A stretch of DNA of 36,142 bases from an uncultured Eubacteriales bacterium. Its GTDB lineage: Bacteria; Bacillota; Clostridia; Oscillospirales; Oscillospiraceae. Location: contig URPD01000014.1 of the NCBI GenBank assembly GCA_900549645.1, forward strand, positions 1-36,142, given 5' to 3'. Position numbers and translations under genes: made by a program. Below, piece after piece: positions 7,016 to 16,200 of this stretch. The notes below the pieces were generated by a model, which saw only the letters and a list, made by a program, of their open reading frames with translations, was not told the DNA's origin and did no database searches. How positions within the stretch are numbered: the first letter of the stretch is position 1; every line of letters begins with the position of its first letter.

Positions 7016-9259
7016 TTATTTCCTTTCAAGCTGATGCTGCGCAACCATGAGCTGGCCGAGGGAGATGCCCTCGTCGTTCGTCGAGACGCGGCTGTGATGA
7101 TACACGGTAAAGCCCGCCTCGCGCAGCCGCTCCGGCAGCCGCCGCATCAGGTACATATTCTGAAAAGTTCCGCCTGACAGCACAACACTGTCAAGCCCCG
7201 TTTCGCTCCTCGCCGCGCCGCACTGGCGGGTAGCCATGTCGATAAGCGTATTCATAAACCTTGCCGCCATCGCGCCGGTCTCCGCCCCGGCGGAGCTTTC
7301 GGAGACTATCTCTCTAATCATATCCCGCCAGTCAAAGCGCAGAGGGCTTCCGGTGAGCGCGTATGTATATATTCCGTTTTCGTATTTATCCGCGGCGGCC
7401 TCAAGCAGCACCGCGCCCTGTCCCTCGTAGGAGCAGCGGCGTTTTATGCCGAGTATCGCGGCGACGCCGTCAAAGAGTCTCCCCATGCCGGAGGATGGCG
7501 GGCAGTTCAGCCCCGCGTCCAGCATCGCGCCGTATATCTCCGCGTTTTCTATCCACGGGAAATCGCCCGCGTCAAAACCTGCGTCTCTCAGCAGCGCAAA
7601 CGCGACTCTGTCCGTCTCCTTCGTGGCCTTGTCGCCGCCGATGAGCGGTATCTCGCGGATGCTGCCCCGGCGCTCAAAGGCAGAGCAATCCCCCGTCAGG
7701 CACTCCGCGCCCCACGTCGTTCCGTCCGTCCCGTAGCCCGTGCCGTCCCAGATAAGGCCGATGACCGGGTGGTCTATATTGTTGTCCGCCATGCACGCGG
7801 CCATATGCGCGTGATGGTGCTGCACCCGCACGACGGGCACATTATCCGCCGCTCCGCGCTCGGCAGCGTATGCCGTGGACATATAGTCCGGATGCATATC
7901 GCAGGCGAGGGCGCGCGGCACTATATCGAACATCCTTTCAAAATGCCGTATCTGCTGTTCGTAATTTTCAAACGTTTCAAGATTTTTCAGGTCACCTATA
8001 TGCTGGCTCTGAAAAACATAGTTCTCCTTCGACAGGCAGAAGCTCGCCTTCTGCTCCGCCCCGCAGGCGAGGATGCGGCTTCGGCTGTCGGCCGCCTTCA
8101 CCGGGAAGGGAACGTATCCGCGCGAGCGGCGCGCGGGGTACTCTTTACCGTCGAGCACCCAGCACAGCGAATCATCACAGCGGGTCTGTATTTCGCGGTC
8201 GTGCAGCAGGAAGCCGTCCGCGATGCCGTGCAGCTTTTCGACCGCCTCGGCGTTTTTATACATGATTGGCGTGTCCGAGAGATTCGCGCTCGTCATAATG
8301 AGCATGTCGATATCGTCCCCGAACAGCAGGTAGTGCAGCGGCGTATACGGCAGCATCACGCCAACGTAATTGTTCTCGCTGATGTGCTCCATGCCCGGCT
8401 CGCGCTTCTCAAGCAGAACTATCGGGCGGCGGAAGCCGTTGAGTATCTTCTCCTCATCGGGCGAGACGCGGCATATTTTCTTTGCCGTCTCCACGTCGCG
8501 GCACATTATTGCAAAAGGCTTCTCGTCGCGCTGCTTGCGGCGGCGAAGCGTCATGGCAGCCTCAGGCTCCGCGCAGGAGCAGGCCAGATGCATCCCGCCA
8601 AGCCCCTTGACCGCGATTATTTTTCCGTTTTTCACATATCCGCGTGCAAGCTCTATCGCGTCGCCCTCAAGCCGATTCCCTTCCGCGTCGAGGAAGAACA
8701 CCTGCGGCCCGCAGACGGGACAGCAGTCGGGCTGGGCATGATAGCGTCTGTCCTCGATGTCGTGGTATTCCCGGTCACAGTCCGGGCACATCGGGAACTC
8801 GCTCATCGAGGTCTTGCAGCGATCATACGGTACATCTTTTATTATAGTAAAGCGTGGACCGCAATTAGTACAATTTATAAACGGGTAGCGGTATCTCCGG
8901 TCGTTCCTGTCGCGCAGTTCGCGCAGGCAGTCGTCACAGATGCAGATATCCGGCGATATCAGTGTATTCCGAAACTCTTCTGTTTTGCTCTTGAGAATGC
9001 GAAAATCGGGATAATTCTTCAGCTCCGCCGTGAACTCCGCCTCGACGCTCTCTATCACCGCCAGCTTCGGCGCGCGCAGAGGCAGAGCCTCGGTGAAGCG
9101 TTCCAGCGTCTCGCGCTCACCCTCCAGCTCCAGCTCCACTCCGGAGGAAGTATTCTTGATAAAGCCGCGCAGGCCGTATTCCTGCACAAGCTTATGGATG
9201 AACGGGCGGAAACCGACCCCCTGCACAATGCCGTGAACGGCGATCTTCTCTCTTTCCAA
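7016..9259 (-). CDS. hypF: Carbamoyltransferase HypF
   Basis: A ~747-residue HypF with the full domain order. There is an acylphosphatase domain at the N-terminus (HGIVQGVGFRPF), then two C4 zinc fingers (CDDC ... CTNC and CPDC ... CPVC). A YrdC-like carbamoyl-adenylate domain and a Kae1-like domain with VQHHHAHMAAC follow. It makes the carbamoyl group from carbamoyl phosphate and ATP and passes it to HypE. The reading frame is open to a TTG at 9301, but the best promoter puts transcription start at about 9300, so the TTG at 9259, preceded by GGAG and giving the usual ~8 residues before the acylphosphatase motif, is preferred. This start is the main uncertainty. Confidence 0.93.
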   Translation of the reverse strand: MEREKIAVHGIVQGVGFRPFIHKLVQEYGLRGFIKNTSSGVELELEGERETLERFTEALPLRAPKLAVIESVEAEFTAELKNYPDFRILKSKTEEFRNTLISPDICICDDCLRELRDRNDRRYRYPFINCTNCGPRFTIIKDVPYDRCKTSMSEFPMCPDCDREYHDIEDRRYHAQPDCCPVCGPQVFFLDAEGNRLEGDAIELARGYVKNGKIIAVKGLGGMHLACSCAEPEAAMTLRRRKQRDEKPFAIMCRDVETAKKICRVSPDEEKILNGFRRPIVLLEKREPGMEHISENNYVGVMLPYTPLHYLLFGDDIDMLIMTSANLSDTPIMYKNAEAVEKLHGIADGFLLHDREIQTRCDDSLCWVLDGKEYPARRSRGYVPFPVKAADSRSRILACGAEQKASFCLSKENYVFQSQHIGDLKNLETFENYEQQIRHFERMFDIVPRALACDMHPDYMSTAYAAERGAADNVPVVRVQHHHAHMAACMADNNIDHPVIGLIWDGTGYGTDGTTWGAECLTGDCSAFERRGSIREIPLIGGDKATKETDRVAFALLRDAGFDAGDFPWIENAEIYGAMLDAGLNCPPSSGMGRLFDGVAAILGIKRRCSYEGQGAVLLEAAADKYENGIYTYALTGSPLRFDWRDMIREIVSESSAGAETGAMAARFMNTLIDMATRQCGAARSETGLDSVVLSGGTFQNMYLMRRLPERLREAGFTVYHHSRVSTNDEGISLGQLMVAQHQLERK

Positions 9260-9306
9260 AAGCAGCGCTGCTCCATTCGATTTTAGATTGTTAAATATCA
9301 AGCAAT

Positions 9307-9335
9307 ATTGTAATGCATATTTTAAATTTTGGCAA
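9307..9335 (-). promoter_or_regulatory. Probable vegetative promoter of the hyp-mbh operon
   Basis: On the minus strand TTGCCA (9330-9335) and TACAAT (9307-9312) are separated by 17 bp. Transcription would start near 9300 and run into hypF. It is the best match to a SigA-type promoter in the spacer. Confidence 0.55.
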
Positions 9336-9342
9336 GTATTTC

Positions 9343-9513
9343 TTGTGCACTTTCACAAATATTTGCTTTTTTTATATCAATTTATGGTATGAGGACAGAT
9401 ATTTTGTCCATATTGAACAGGTTAAGCAAAGTATATATCCTTAACGGCTCTTTATCAAGGAAAGTAATTTTTTTCACACACTAAATCATACATATTTATA
9501 ATATTGTATGATT
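9343..9513. promoter_or_regulatory. Three inverted repeats upstream of the hyp-mbh promoter
   Basis: The AT-rich spacer between the transporter and hypF contains three dyads. TTGTG-N6-CACAA lies at 9343-9358, about 50 bp upstream of the predicted transcription start. GGACA-N7-TGTCC lies at 9393-9409. AATCATACA-N12-TGTATGATT lies at 9484-9513. The first vaguely resembles Rex- or CRP-type sites, but the half-site spacing fits neither. They are seen directly; a regulatory role is inference. Confidence 0.35.
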
Positions 9514-9520
9514 TTGGGGA

Positions 9521-9551
9521 ATAAAAACAGCCTTCGCCGAAGCGAAGGCTG
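9521..9551 (-). terminator. Terminator of the transporter gene
   Basis: A perfect 10-bp stem (9528-9537 with 9542-9551) and a four-base loop, followed on the minus strand by TTTTTATT. It lies 20 bp after the transporter stop and separates it from the hyp operon. Confidence 0.9.
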
Positions 9552-9571
9552 TCAAAAAGTATCGGTTTTTA

Positions 9572-11113
9572 TTATGCTGCGGCCTTTGCCTTGTTGCCGA
9601 CGGCGGCAATTATCCAGAACACAACCAGCACGACGCCGGAGATGACGTACAGCAGAGTGCTGCTCGCCTTGGTGAAGAAGGACTGAAGCTGACCGACGAG
9701 GACGAAGGCCATGACCACCGGCACGACAAACATTATGCATACCTTATAGAAGGTGTCAAAAGCCTTGGAGCTTTCGCCGTTATGTATCTCGTCAAGCATG
9801 AACTGCGGCTTCAGCTCCCAGCCGATCATCAGCGACATGACCATGGCGCCGAGAGGCATTGCGATACCCTCAGACCAGCAGTCCATGAAGTCGAGGAAGC
9901 AGTCGTTCCAGCCCTGATCGCCCCAGAACTTGAACACGCCGGAAGCGCCCAGACCGTCAACCGCGACGAGCAGCGCTTCGACCAGTATCGCAAAGGAGAC
10001 CCAGATAGTGACCGTGGAGCGATCCGCGGGCTTGCCTGCCGCAACGCGCTTGTCGATGAAGTGAGTCGCCATGACTTCCATCAGGGATATTGCTGAGGAG
10101 ATGGCGGCAAGGATAACGAGCAGGTAGAAGATTATGCCGAACAGGGGGCCGGTGGGGCCCATGTTGTAGAAAACGTCCTGAAGCGTGACGAACAGAAGGC
10201 CGGGGCCGCTGAGAGAAATTTCAGCGTAGGGCGTGCCATTTGCGATGCCGTTTGCGACGGCCGCAGGAATGACCGCGAGACCCGCCATCAGAGCGACGAG
10301 GGTATCGGCAAAGACGATGACGCCCGCGTTCTTGACGACGTTTTCTTTCTTATCCAGATAGGAGCCGTAGGTGACCATTGCGCCCATTGCTAGGGACAGG
10401 GAGAAGAACATCTGGCCGCCGGCAGTGCCGAGAACCTCTATAAAGCTGGGGTTCTTCTCAATGAAGCCCGCCTCAACGCCATAGCCGGGTACGAACATGA
10501 ACTTGAGTCCTTCGGATGCGCCGGGGAGTGACAGGGAGCGGACGATGACGATAACGAGCATGACGAACAGCGCTGGCATACCTATCTTGTTGAACTTCTC
10601 GATGCCGCTTGCGATGCCGCCCTTGACGATGACCATGCAGATGCCGAGGAACAGCGCCGTAAACACTGCGCAGCCGAACGGAGCCTGACGCATGGCCATG
10701 AATATCGTTCCGCCGCCCGCGTTGCCGCCGAGAATGTTGCTGAGGTCGAAGCTGAGCTCCGCCATGTTCAGCGCGGTGTACTGGATGCAGTAGCCGCCGA
10801 GCACGGAATAAAAGCTCATAATAAGGAACGGCGACAGAACGCCGAGCCAGCCGACCCAGCTGAACTTCTTCGACACCGCCTGATACGCGGCGATAACGCC
10901 CTTGCCAGTCTTGCGGCCGAGGGCAAGCTCGCTGCACATGATTATCATACCAACGAAAACTGCGAGGGCAAGGTAAATGAGCAGGAACGCAAAGCCGCCG
11001 CTCTTACCCATTTTGTAGGGGAAGCCCCAGATGTTCCCCAGACCGACGGCCGAGCCGACAGCCGCCATGATGAAGCCGAATGTGCTTCCCCATGATCCAC
11101 GATCATTCTCCAT
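9572..11113 (-). CDS. Sodium-dependent transporter, NSS (SNF) family
   Basis: A 513-residue membrane protein of the neurotransmitter:sodium symporter family. The N-terminal motif WGSTFGFIMAAVGSAVGLGNIWGFPY is the family hallmark in helix 1, where sodium and substrate bind. About 12 hydrophobic helices can be counted, as in many bacterial members (LeuT, MhsT). The substrate, probably an amino acid, cannot be told from the sequence. AAGGAG lies seven bases upstream of the ATG. The gene is monocistronic, with its own promoter and terminator, and is divergent from a LysR regulator that is its likely controller. Confidence 0.9.
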   Translation of the reverse strand: MENDRGSWGSTFGFIMAAVGSAVGLGNIWGFPYKMGKSGGFAFLLIYLALAVFVGMIIMCSELALGRKTGKGVIAAYQAVSKKFSWVGWLGVLSPFLIMSFYSVLGGYCIQYTALNMAELSFDLSNILGGNAGGGTIFMAMRQAPFGCAVFTALFLGICMVIVKGGIASGIEKFNKIGMPALFVMLVIVIVRSLSLPGASEGLKFMFVPGYGVEAGFIEKNPSFIEVLGTAGGQMFFSLSLAMGAMVTYGSYLDKKENVVKNAGVIVFADTLVALMAGLAVIPAAVANGIANGTPYAEISLSGPGLLFVTLQDVFYNMGPTGPLFGIIFYLLVILAAISSAISLMEVMATHFIDKRVAAGKPADRSTVTIWVSFAILVEALLVAVDGLGASGVFKFWGDQGWNDCFLDFMDCWSEGIAMPLGAMVMSLMIGWELKPQFMLDEIHNGESSKAFDTFYKVCIMFVVPVVMAFVLVGQLQSFFTKASSTLLYVISGVVLVVFWIIAAVGNKAKAAA

Positions 11114-11156
11114 AATGAATCTCCTTTTCTCACATCAAATTACTAAAGTATATGCA

Positions 11157-11185
11157 ATTATAACATTTCACTTGCAATTCGCCAA
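11157..11185 (-). promoter_or_regulatory. Promoter of the NSS transporter
   Basis: On the minus strand TTGGCG (11180-11185) and a perfect TATAAT (11157-11162) are spaced by 17 bp. It overlaps the lysR promoter by 14 bp. Confidence 0.6.
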
Positions 11186-11200
11186 GTTCTGAATTATTAT
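11172..11200 (+). promoter_or_regulatory. Promoter of the LysR-type regulator
   Basis: TTGCAA (11172-11177) and TATTAT (11195-11200) are 17 bp apart. A partial dyad TTG-N8-CAA (11172-11185) inside the overlap of the two divergent promoters is a candidate LysR-type binding site. Confidence 0.55.
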
Positions 11201-11259
11201 ATATGTAATTAGTTTTTGTCATGGATTAATTTTACTATGGGAAAGCGAAATATTTAACT

Positions 11260-12153
11260 ATGGATAGTAAAAAGATTTATGCACTTTTAACAGCAATTGA
11301 CTGCGGCAGCCTCACCGCCGCGGCGGAAAAACTTGGCTACACGCAGTCCGGGCTGACACATATGATGAACTCGCTTGAGAACGAACTGGGGCTGAATCTG
11401 CTTGTCCGCAGTAAGAGCGGCGTGCATCTCTCGCCCGCCGGGCAGGAGCTGCTGCCCGCCATGCGCGCTTTCAGCGAGGCGGCGGACGGGCTTGAGCAGG
11501 CGGCGGACAAGCTGCGGCAGCACAGCTTCACGACACTGCGCCTCGGCGCGTACACGAGCGTCACGCGGCAGTGGCTCCCGGCCATTCTCGCCGCCTACCG
11601 CGACAGCTGTCCGGACACCGAGGTCTCCATCTCGATGGGCGACAGCGTCGGCACCTACGAAGCCGTCCGCAACGACGAGCTTGACTGCGCGGTAGTGAGC
11701 TATCAGCCGCATCTGTGTCAGGGGCTGAGCTGGACGCACCTGCGCGACGACGAGCTTGTCGCAATCCTGCCCGCCGACTGCGGCGGGGACAACGGCAGCT
11801 ACCGGGTCGAGAACTTCACCGGGCAATACTTCCTCATGCCAAGCTCCGGCTTCGATCTCGACATCATGCCCGCGCTCAGCGTCCACGGCAGGAAGGCAGC
11901 GCCCGTCATCCGCAACACGTATATGGACGACCCCTCGATCGTCTCGATGGTAGAACACAAGCTCGGCGTTTCGATCCTCTCCAAGCTCGTCATGCAGAGC
12001 ATCAACGGCGACGTAAACATTCTCCCGCTCGACCCGCCGGCCTACCGCAAACTCGGCATCATCACAACGCCGCATCACCTGAACGAAAAAAATGTGCGCC
12101 GCTTCATCCGCTGCGCACAGGATACTCTCGCCAAGCTCTACAACGAGCGATAA
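11260..12153 (+). CDS. LysR-family transcriptional regulator
   Basis: A 297-residue regulator. Residues ~1-60 form the winged helix-turn-helix (LTAAAEKLGYTQSGLTHMMNSLENELGLNLLVR), and residues ~90-290 are the periplasmic-binding-like effector domain. The start ATG has no clear Shine-Dalgarno, which is unusual for this window and suggests weak translation or a near-leaderless mRNA. Because it diverges from the NSS transporter with overlapping promoters, it most probably senses the transported compound or a product and controls both genes. A strong terminator follows directly. Confidence 0.92.
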   Translation: MDSKKIYALLTAIDCGSLTAAAEKLGYTQSGLTHMMNSLENELGLNLLVRSKSGVHLSPAGQELLPAMRAFSEAADGLEQAADKLRQHSFTTLRLGAYTSVTRQWLPAILAAYRDSCPDTEVSISMGDSVGTYEAVRNDELDCAVVSYQPHLCQGLSWTHLRDDELVAILPADCGGDNGSYRVENFTGQYFLMPSSGFDLDIMPALSVHGRKAAPVIRNTYMDDPSIVSMVEHKLGVSILSKLVMQSINGDVNILPLDPPAYRKLGIITTPHHLNEKNVRRFIRCAQDTLAKLYNER

Positions 12154-12156
12154 CGA

Positions 12157-12195
12157 AACCGCGCCTCCGATCTTTTGATCGGAGGCGCGGTTTTT
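12157..12195 (+). terminator. Terminator after the LysR gene (possibly bidirectional)
   Basis: A perfect 16-bp stem (12157-12172 with 12177-12192), TTTT loop and T-run on the plus strand. The convergent aldolase gene ends 30 bp further on, so the same hairpin may stop its transcript too, although its minus-strand T-run is short. Confidence 0.88.
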
Positions 12196-12221
12196 ACATA
12201 TCAATGAGATCAAGCCGCCGC

Positions 12222-13253
12222 TCACAGCCTTGCTATATCGCCGAGCAGCGCATCGACTTCAGCCTGGCTCGTTGCCCAGCTCGTGCAGAAGCGCACGACT
12301 GTGCCCTTCTGCGTTGTGCCTTCCTCTTCAAAGTAATAGCCCTGAGCCAGCATTTTCTTTTGCTGCTCAGTCAGAATGACAAACTGCTGGTTTGTAAAGC
12401 TTTCGACCCAGAACGGTATTTTCTTGGCCTCAAAGGCTTTCCTGATCTGCATGGCAAATTCATCTGCCTGCTTCGTCTTCTCAAAATACTCGCCGCTCTC
12501 CAGCATGAGCGCAAATTGCAGCCCCATCAGCCAGCCCTTTGCCAGCACGGCGCCCTTCTGCTTCATATATGCCTTGAAGCGGTATTTGAGTCCTGCTCCG
12601 GTGATCACCAGCGCTTCGCCAAACAGCGCACCGCATTTTGTCCCGCCGATATAGAACACATCCGTCAGTTCGGCAAAATCACGCAGCGTCAGATCATTGT
12701 TCTCCGCCCCGAGACCGTAGCCCATGCGCGCCCCGTCCACAAAAAGATACATGCCGTATTTTCTGCAGACGCTGCTGATATCGCTGAGCTCACGCTTCGA
12801 ATACAGTGTTCCCTTTTCGGTCGGGAATGACAGGTACACCATCTTCGGCTCCGTCAGATACTCCGGCGCACCGCCGCCGTAATATTCCGCTGCACACTCG
12901 TCGATCTGCCGCGCGGTTATCTTGCCGTCGGTGTTCGGAAGCACCAGTATTTTGTGCCCCGCGCCCTCGATGGACGCCGCCTCATGGCAATTTATATGTC
13001 CGGTATCGGCCGCAATAACGCTCTGGATCTGGGAGAGTGCCGCCGAGATCACAACTATATTCGCCTGCGTTGCGCCGGGGATAAATTTTATCAGCGCATC
13101 GTCTCTGGAGATCAGCTTTTTTATGTCGTCCTCGGCTCTGGCGCACCACTCGTCTTCGCCATAGCCCGCGTAGCTGGCCGTGTTGGTCGCAGCCAGCCCG
13201 TTCAGTATCGACTCGAACGCGCCATGGTTGTAATCATTATTGAATCTAATCAT
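12222..13253 (-). CDS. PLP-dependent enzyme of the threonine aldolase / beta-eliminating lyase family
   Basis: A 343-residue fold-type I PLP enzyme. Visible features are the N-terminal segment with the NTASYAGYGEDEW motif, the PGATQANI loop, the VDGARMGYGL segment whose Asp pairs with the PLP ring nitrogen, and the lysine of IGGTKCG that should bind PLP. This pattern is that of low-specificity L-threonine aldolases (glycine + acetaldehyde from threonine), though related lyases cannot be excluded. GGAG lies nine bases upstream of the ATG. It begins 28 bp after the ABC permease stop on the same strand with no terminator between, so it is probably the last gene of that operon; a functional link is not obvious. 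Confidence 0.88.
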   Translation of the reverse strand: MIRFNNDYNHGAFESILNGLAATNTASYAGYGEDEWCARAEDDIKKLISRDDALIKFIPGATQANIVVISAALSQIQSVIAADTGHINCHEAASIEGAGHKILVLPNTDGKITARQIDECAAEYYGGGAPEYLTEPKMVYLSFPTEKGTLYSKRELSDISSVCRKYGMYLFVDGARMGYGLGAENNDLTLRDFAELTDVFYIGGTKCGALFGEALVITGAGLKYRFKAYMKQKGAVLAKGWLMGLQFALMLESGEYFEKTKQADEFAMQIRKAFEAKKIPFWVESFTNQQFVILTEQQKKMLAQGYYFEEEGTTQKGTVVRFCTSWATSQAEVDALLGDIARL

Positions 13254-13281
13254 TTTCAGAAACTCCGTATTTTATTTATGC

Positions 13282-16200
13282 TTATTCCACGGATTTCAGC
13301 GATTCGGCCATATTCACGCGGTCGAGCTTCGGCCGCATGGAGAAGTTCGCCGCCAGCGCGAACACGACCGTCACCGCGAACGCGAGCGCATAGCTCAGCG
13401 CGCTTATGCGCACGTCGTAATGCATGTAATCCACTTGGATTATCGCCATCACGAAGCGGTGGAACAGCTTGCCGAGGAACAGCCCCGCCGCGCCGCCGAG
13501 GACGGACAGCATCAGATTCTCGCGCAGGACGTACGACGCCGTCTCCAGCGGATAGAAGCCGAGAACCTTTATCGTTGCGATCTCGCGCACACGCTCCATG
13601 ATGTTTATGTTCGTGAGGTTATACAGCGTTATGAACGCCAGCGCCGCCGAGCAGCCGACTATCAGCGCTACAACGATGTCGAGACTGGCCATCGAATCGG
13701 CCATCATATCCCGCTCCTGCTGCACAACGGATACGTAGCTCACGCCCGTCTGCGAGCGCAGATACGCCGCAAGGCTTTCGCCCCCGTCTTCAGCGCCGGT
13801 CTGCAGGAATGCCGCGTTGTTCTCCGGCGAGCCTACGGTCTCCGGCGCGACGTAGACGTAGTGGTTCAGATAATTTTTGCATATGCCGCTGACCGTGACG
13901 CGCACATTTTGCTTATCCAGCTCAAGCGTCAGCGTGTCGCCGGTTTTTATCTTGAGCTGTTCGGCAAGCCCCTCGCTTATTATGGCCTCTCCGGCCTTAG
14001 GGAAGGCCAGTGCCTTGCCGTCATAGTGCAGGTCTATCACGCCCTTCATCGCGCTCTCATCCATTGCGACGAGCCGGGCTTCATGGCTGCCGCCGTCGGT
14101 TCTGACCGTGGCCTCCTCCTGATAGCTCAGGGAATAATTCTCCGTCCGGCTGCCGAGCAGGGACTGCAGCTCCTCGCTTTGGATGCGCGCCGGGTCATAG
14201 TTTACGACGACGTCGTACAGCATTACCTCGCCATATTGGAAGTCGAGTACGTCGCCGATCGAGTCCTTTATGCCGAAGCCGGTGACAAGCAGCGCCGTGC
14301 AGCCGCCGATACCGATGAGCATCATCAGCACTCTCTGCCGGTAGCGGAACGCGTTGCGAAGCGTCACTTTGCTCAGAAAGGACAGCTTGCTCCACAGCGG
14401 CTTGATATGCTCAAGCAGGATGCGGCGTCCGCCGTCGGGCGCTTTCGGTCGGATAAGCTCCGCGGGCTTCCCGGCAAGCTCCCGCCCGCAGGCGAGCCAC
14501 GTGACAAATATTATGCCGATCACCGCGACGCCGAGACAACCGAGCCACATAGCCGCGCTGAAATAGAATCTGAGCTGCGTGTAGCTGTAAATTATCTCGT
14601 ACGCTACCCAGACGATATACGGTATCGCGGTCACGCCCAGCGCGAAGCCGAGCACACAGCCGATAAACGCCGCGCTGCCCGAATACCACAGGTATTTGCG
14701 CATTATCGCGCCGGAAGAATAGCCCATCGCCTTGAGCGTGCCTATCTGGGTGCGCTCTTCGTTTATCATGCGGGTCATGGTCGTGGTGCAGACCAGCGCC
14801 GCGATGAGCGCAAAGAATACAGGGAACGCGTCCCCGACCGCGCTTACGATTGTTACGTCGTTTTCAAAGGTCGCACAGCCGGAATTCTCGTCGCGCGTGA
14901 GGACATACAGGTTGAGCTTCAGCTGCTCGTCTGCGTCGGCCTTCGCCTGATCCAGCTCCGCCTGTGCGTCGATAAGCTTCTGCCGCCCCGCCGCAAGCTG
15001 ATCCAGCGCGCTGCTGCGCGCGGCCTCAAGCGTCTTTCGGTTTTCCGCAACCTCGGCGGCGGCGCTGTCAAGCTCCGCCCGTCCCGCCGCTATCTGCTCG
15101 CGGTTGGCCTCTGCCTGCTGTTCGGCGTCGTTCAGCTCCGCCTCCGCGGCGTCAAGCTGGGCGCGCGCGGAATCTATCTGCTGCTGTCCCGCGTCAAGCT
15201 CGGCCTTTGCCGAAACGATCTCCGCCTTTGCCGCAGCAAGCTGGGCTTCGCCGTCGGCCAGCTGTGCCTCCTGATCGGCAAACTGCGCGGCGGCGTCATC
15301 GAGGTTCTGCTGTGCCTGCGTGAGTTCGGACTGCAAACGCTCCAGCCGCGACTGGAGCACCGACAGTGTCAGCTCCCAGCCGAACTGCGACCGGTCGAGC
15401 GCATCTATCGCCGCCTGAGTCGTGCTTATCTCGCTCTGGAGCCGGTTGACGACCGCCTTATACGGCGCAAGCGTAAGCTCCTTCGAGGCCTCAAGCTTGC
15501 GGCGCGCCGACGCCAGCTCCGCCTCCTGCTGTGCGATCTGCGCCTCGGCGGGTGCAAGCTCCGCGCGCCCCGCGTCTATCTCCTGCTGCTTTTCGTCCAG
15601 CAGGGCGCGGTTCTGCTCTATCTCCTGCCGCGCGGCAGGAATACTCGCCAGTCCGTCCTCAAGCTGCTTTTCCGCATCGTCGAGCGCCGCGCGGTTCTGC
15701 TCTATCTCGCTCTCCGCCGCCTCGATCTGCGCAAGGCCGTCGTTTATCTGGCTGAGCGCCGACGATTCGTTGGCGTAATACTCGTCCCAACCGTCGTTTA
15801 TCTCAAGCTGTGCGTCGGCAAGCTTTGCGTCGGTCTCGGCGCGGAGCGTCTCATACCGGCGCGCGCCGCATCGGTTCAGAAGCTGCTGTATGCGCGGCTT
15901 CAGTTTATCCCGCGCGGTGTCGTACTCGCTTGAAAACAGCGAGCCGTCAAAATTGCAGTAGAGCAGTATTTCATGGTACACCTCGCTGTTGAACGCGGCG
16001 GCGGGCAGAATGATGAAGCCCTTGAGACTGCCGGAGCCAAGAGAGGTGCTGCCGCGGTCGTTGCTTATGTAGCGCGGCGATTTTGCGATGCCGACTATCT
16101 TATAACTGCGGGAGGTGAACATGTCGAGCGTGTCGGCGTCGTTATCCTCCGAAAGCTGCACGGTTTTCCCGATGTCCTTCTCGGAGAACGCGCCCGCGTC

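Noticed and set aside
9343..9358. TTGTG-N6-CACAA as a Rex or CRP-type site
   Set aside because: Half-sites look right, but the spacing (six instead of eight bases between TTGTG and CACAA) matches neither family; it is kept only as an unnamed dyad.
13240..15933. An 897-codon open frame on the plus strand opposite the large ABC permease
   Set aside because: It mirrors the permease codons, is Arg/Leu/His/Ala-rich with no domain, and has no ribosome site. GC-rich third positions of the real gene keep the antisense frame free of stops.
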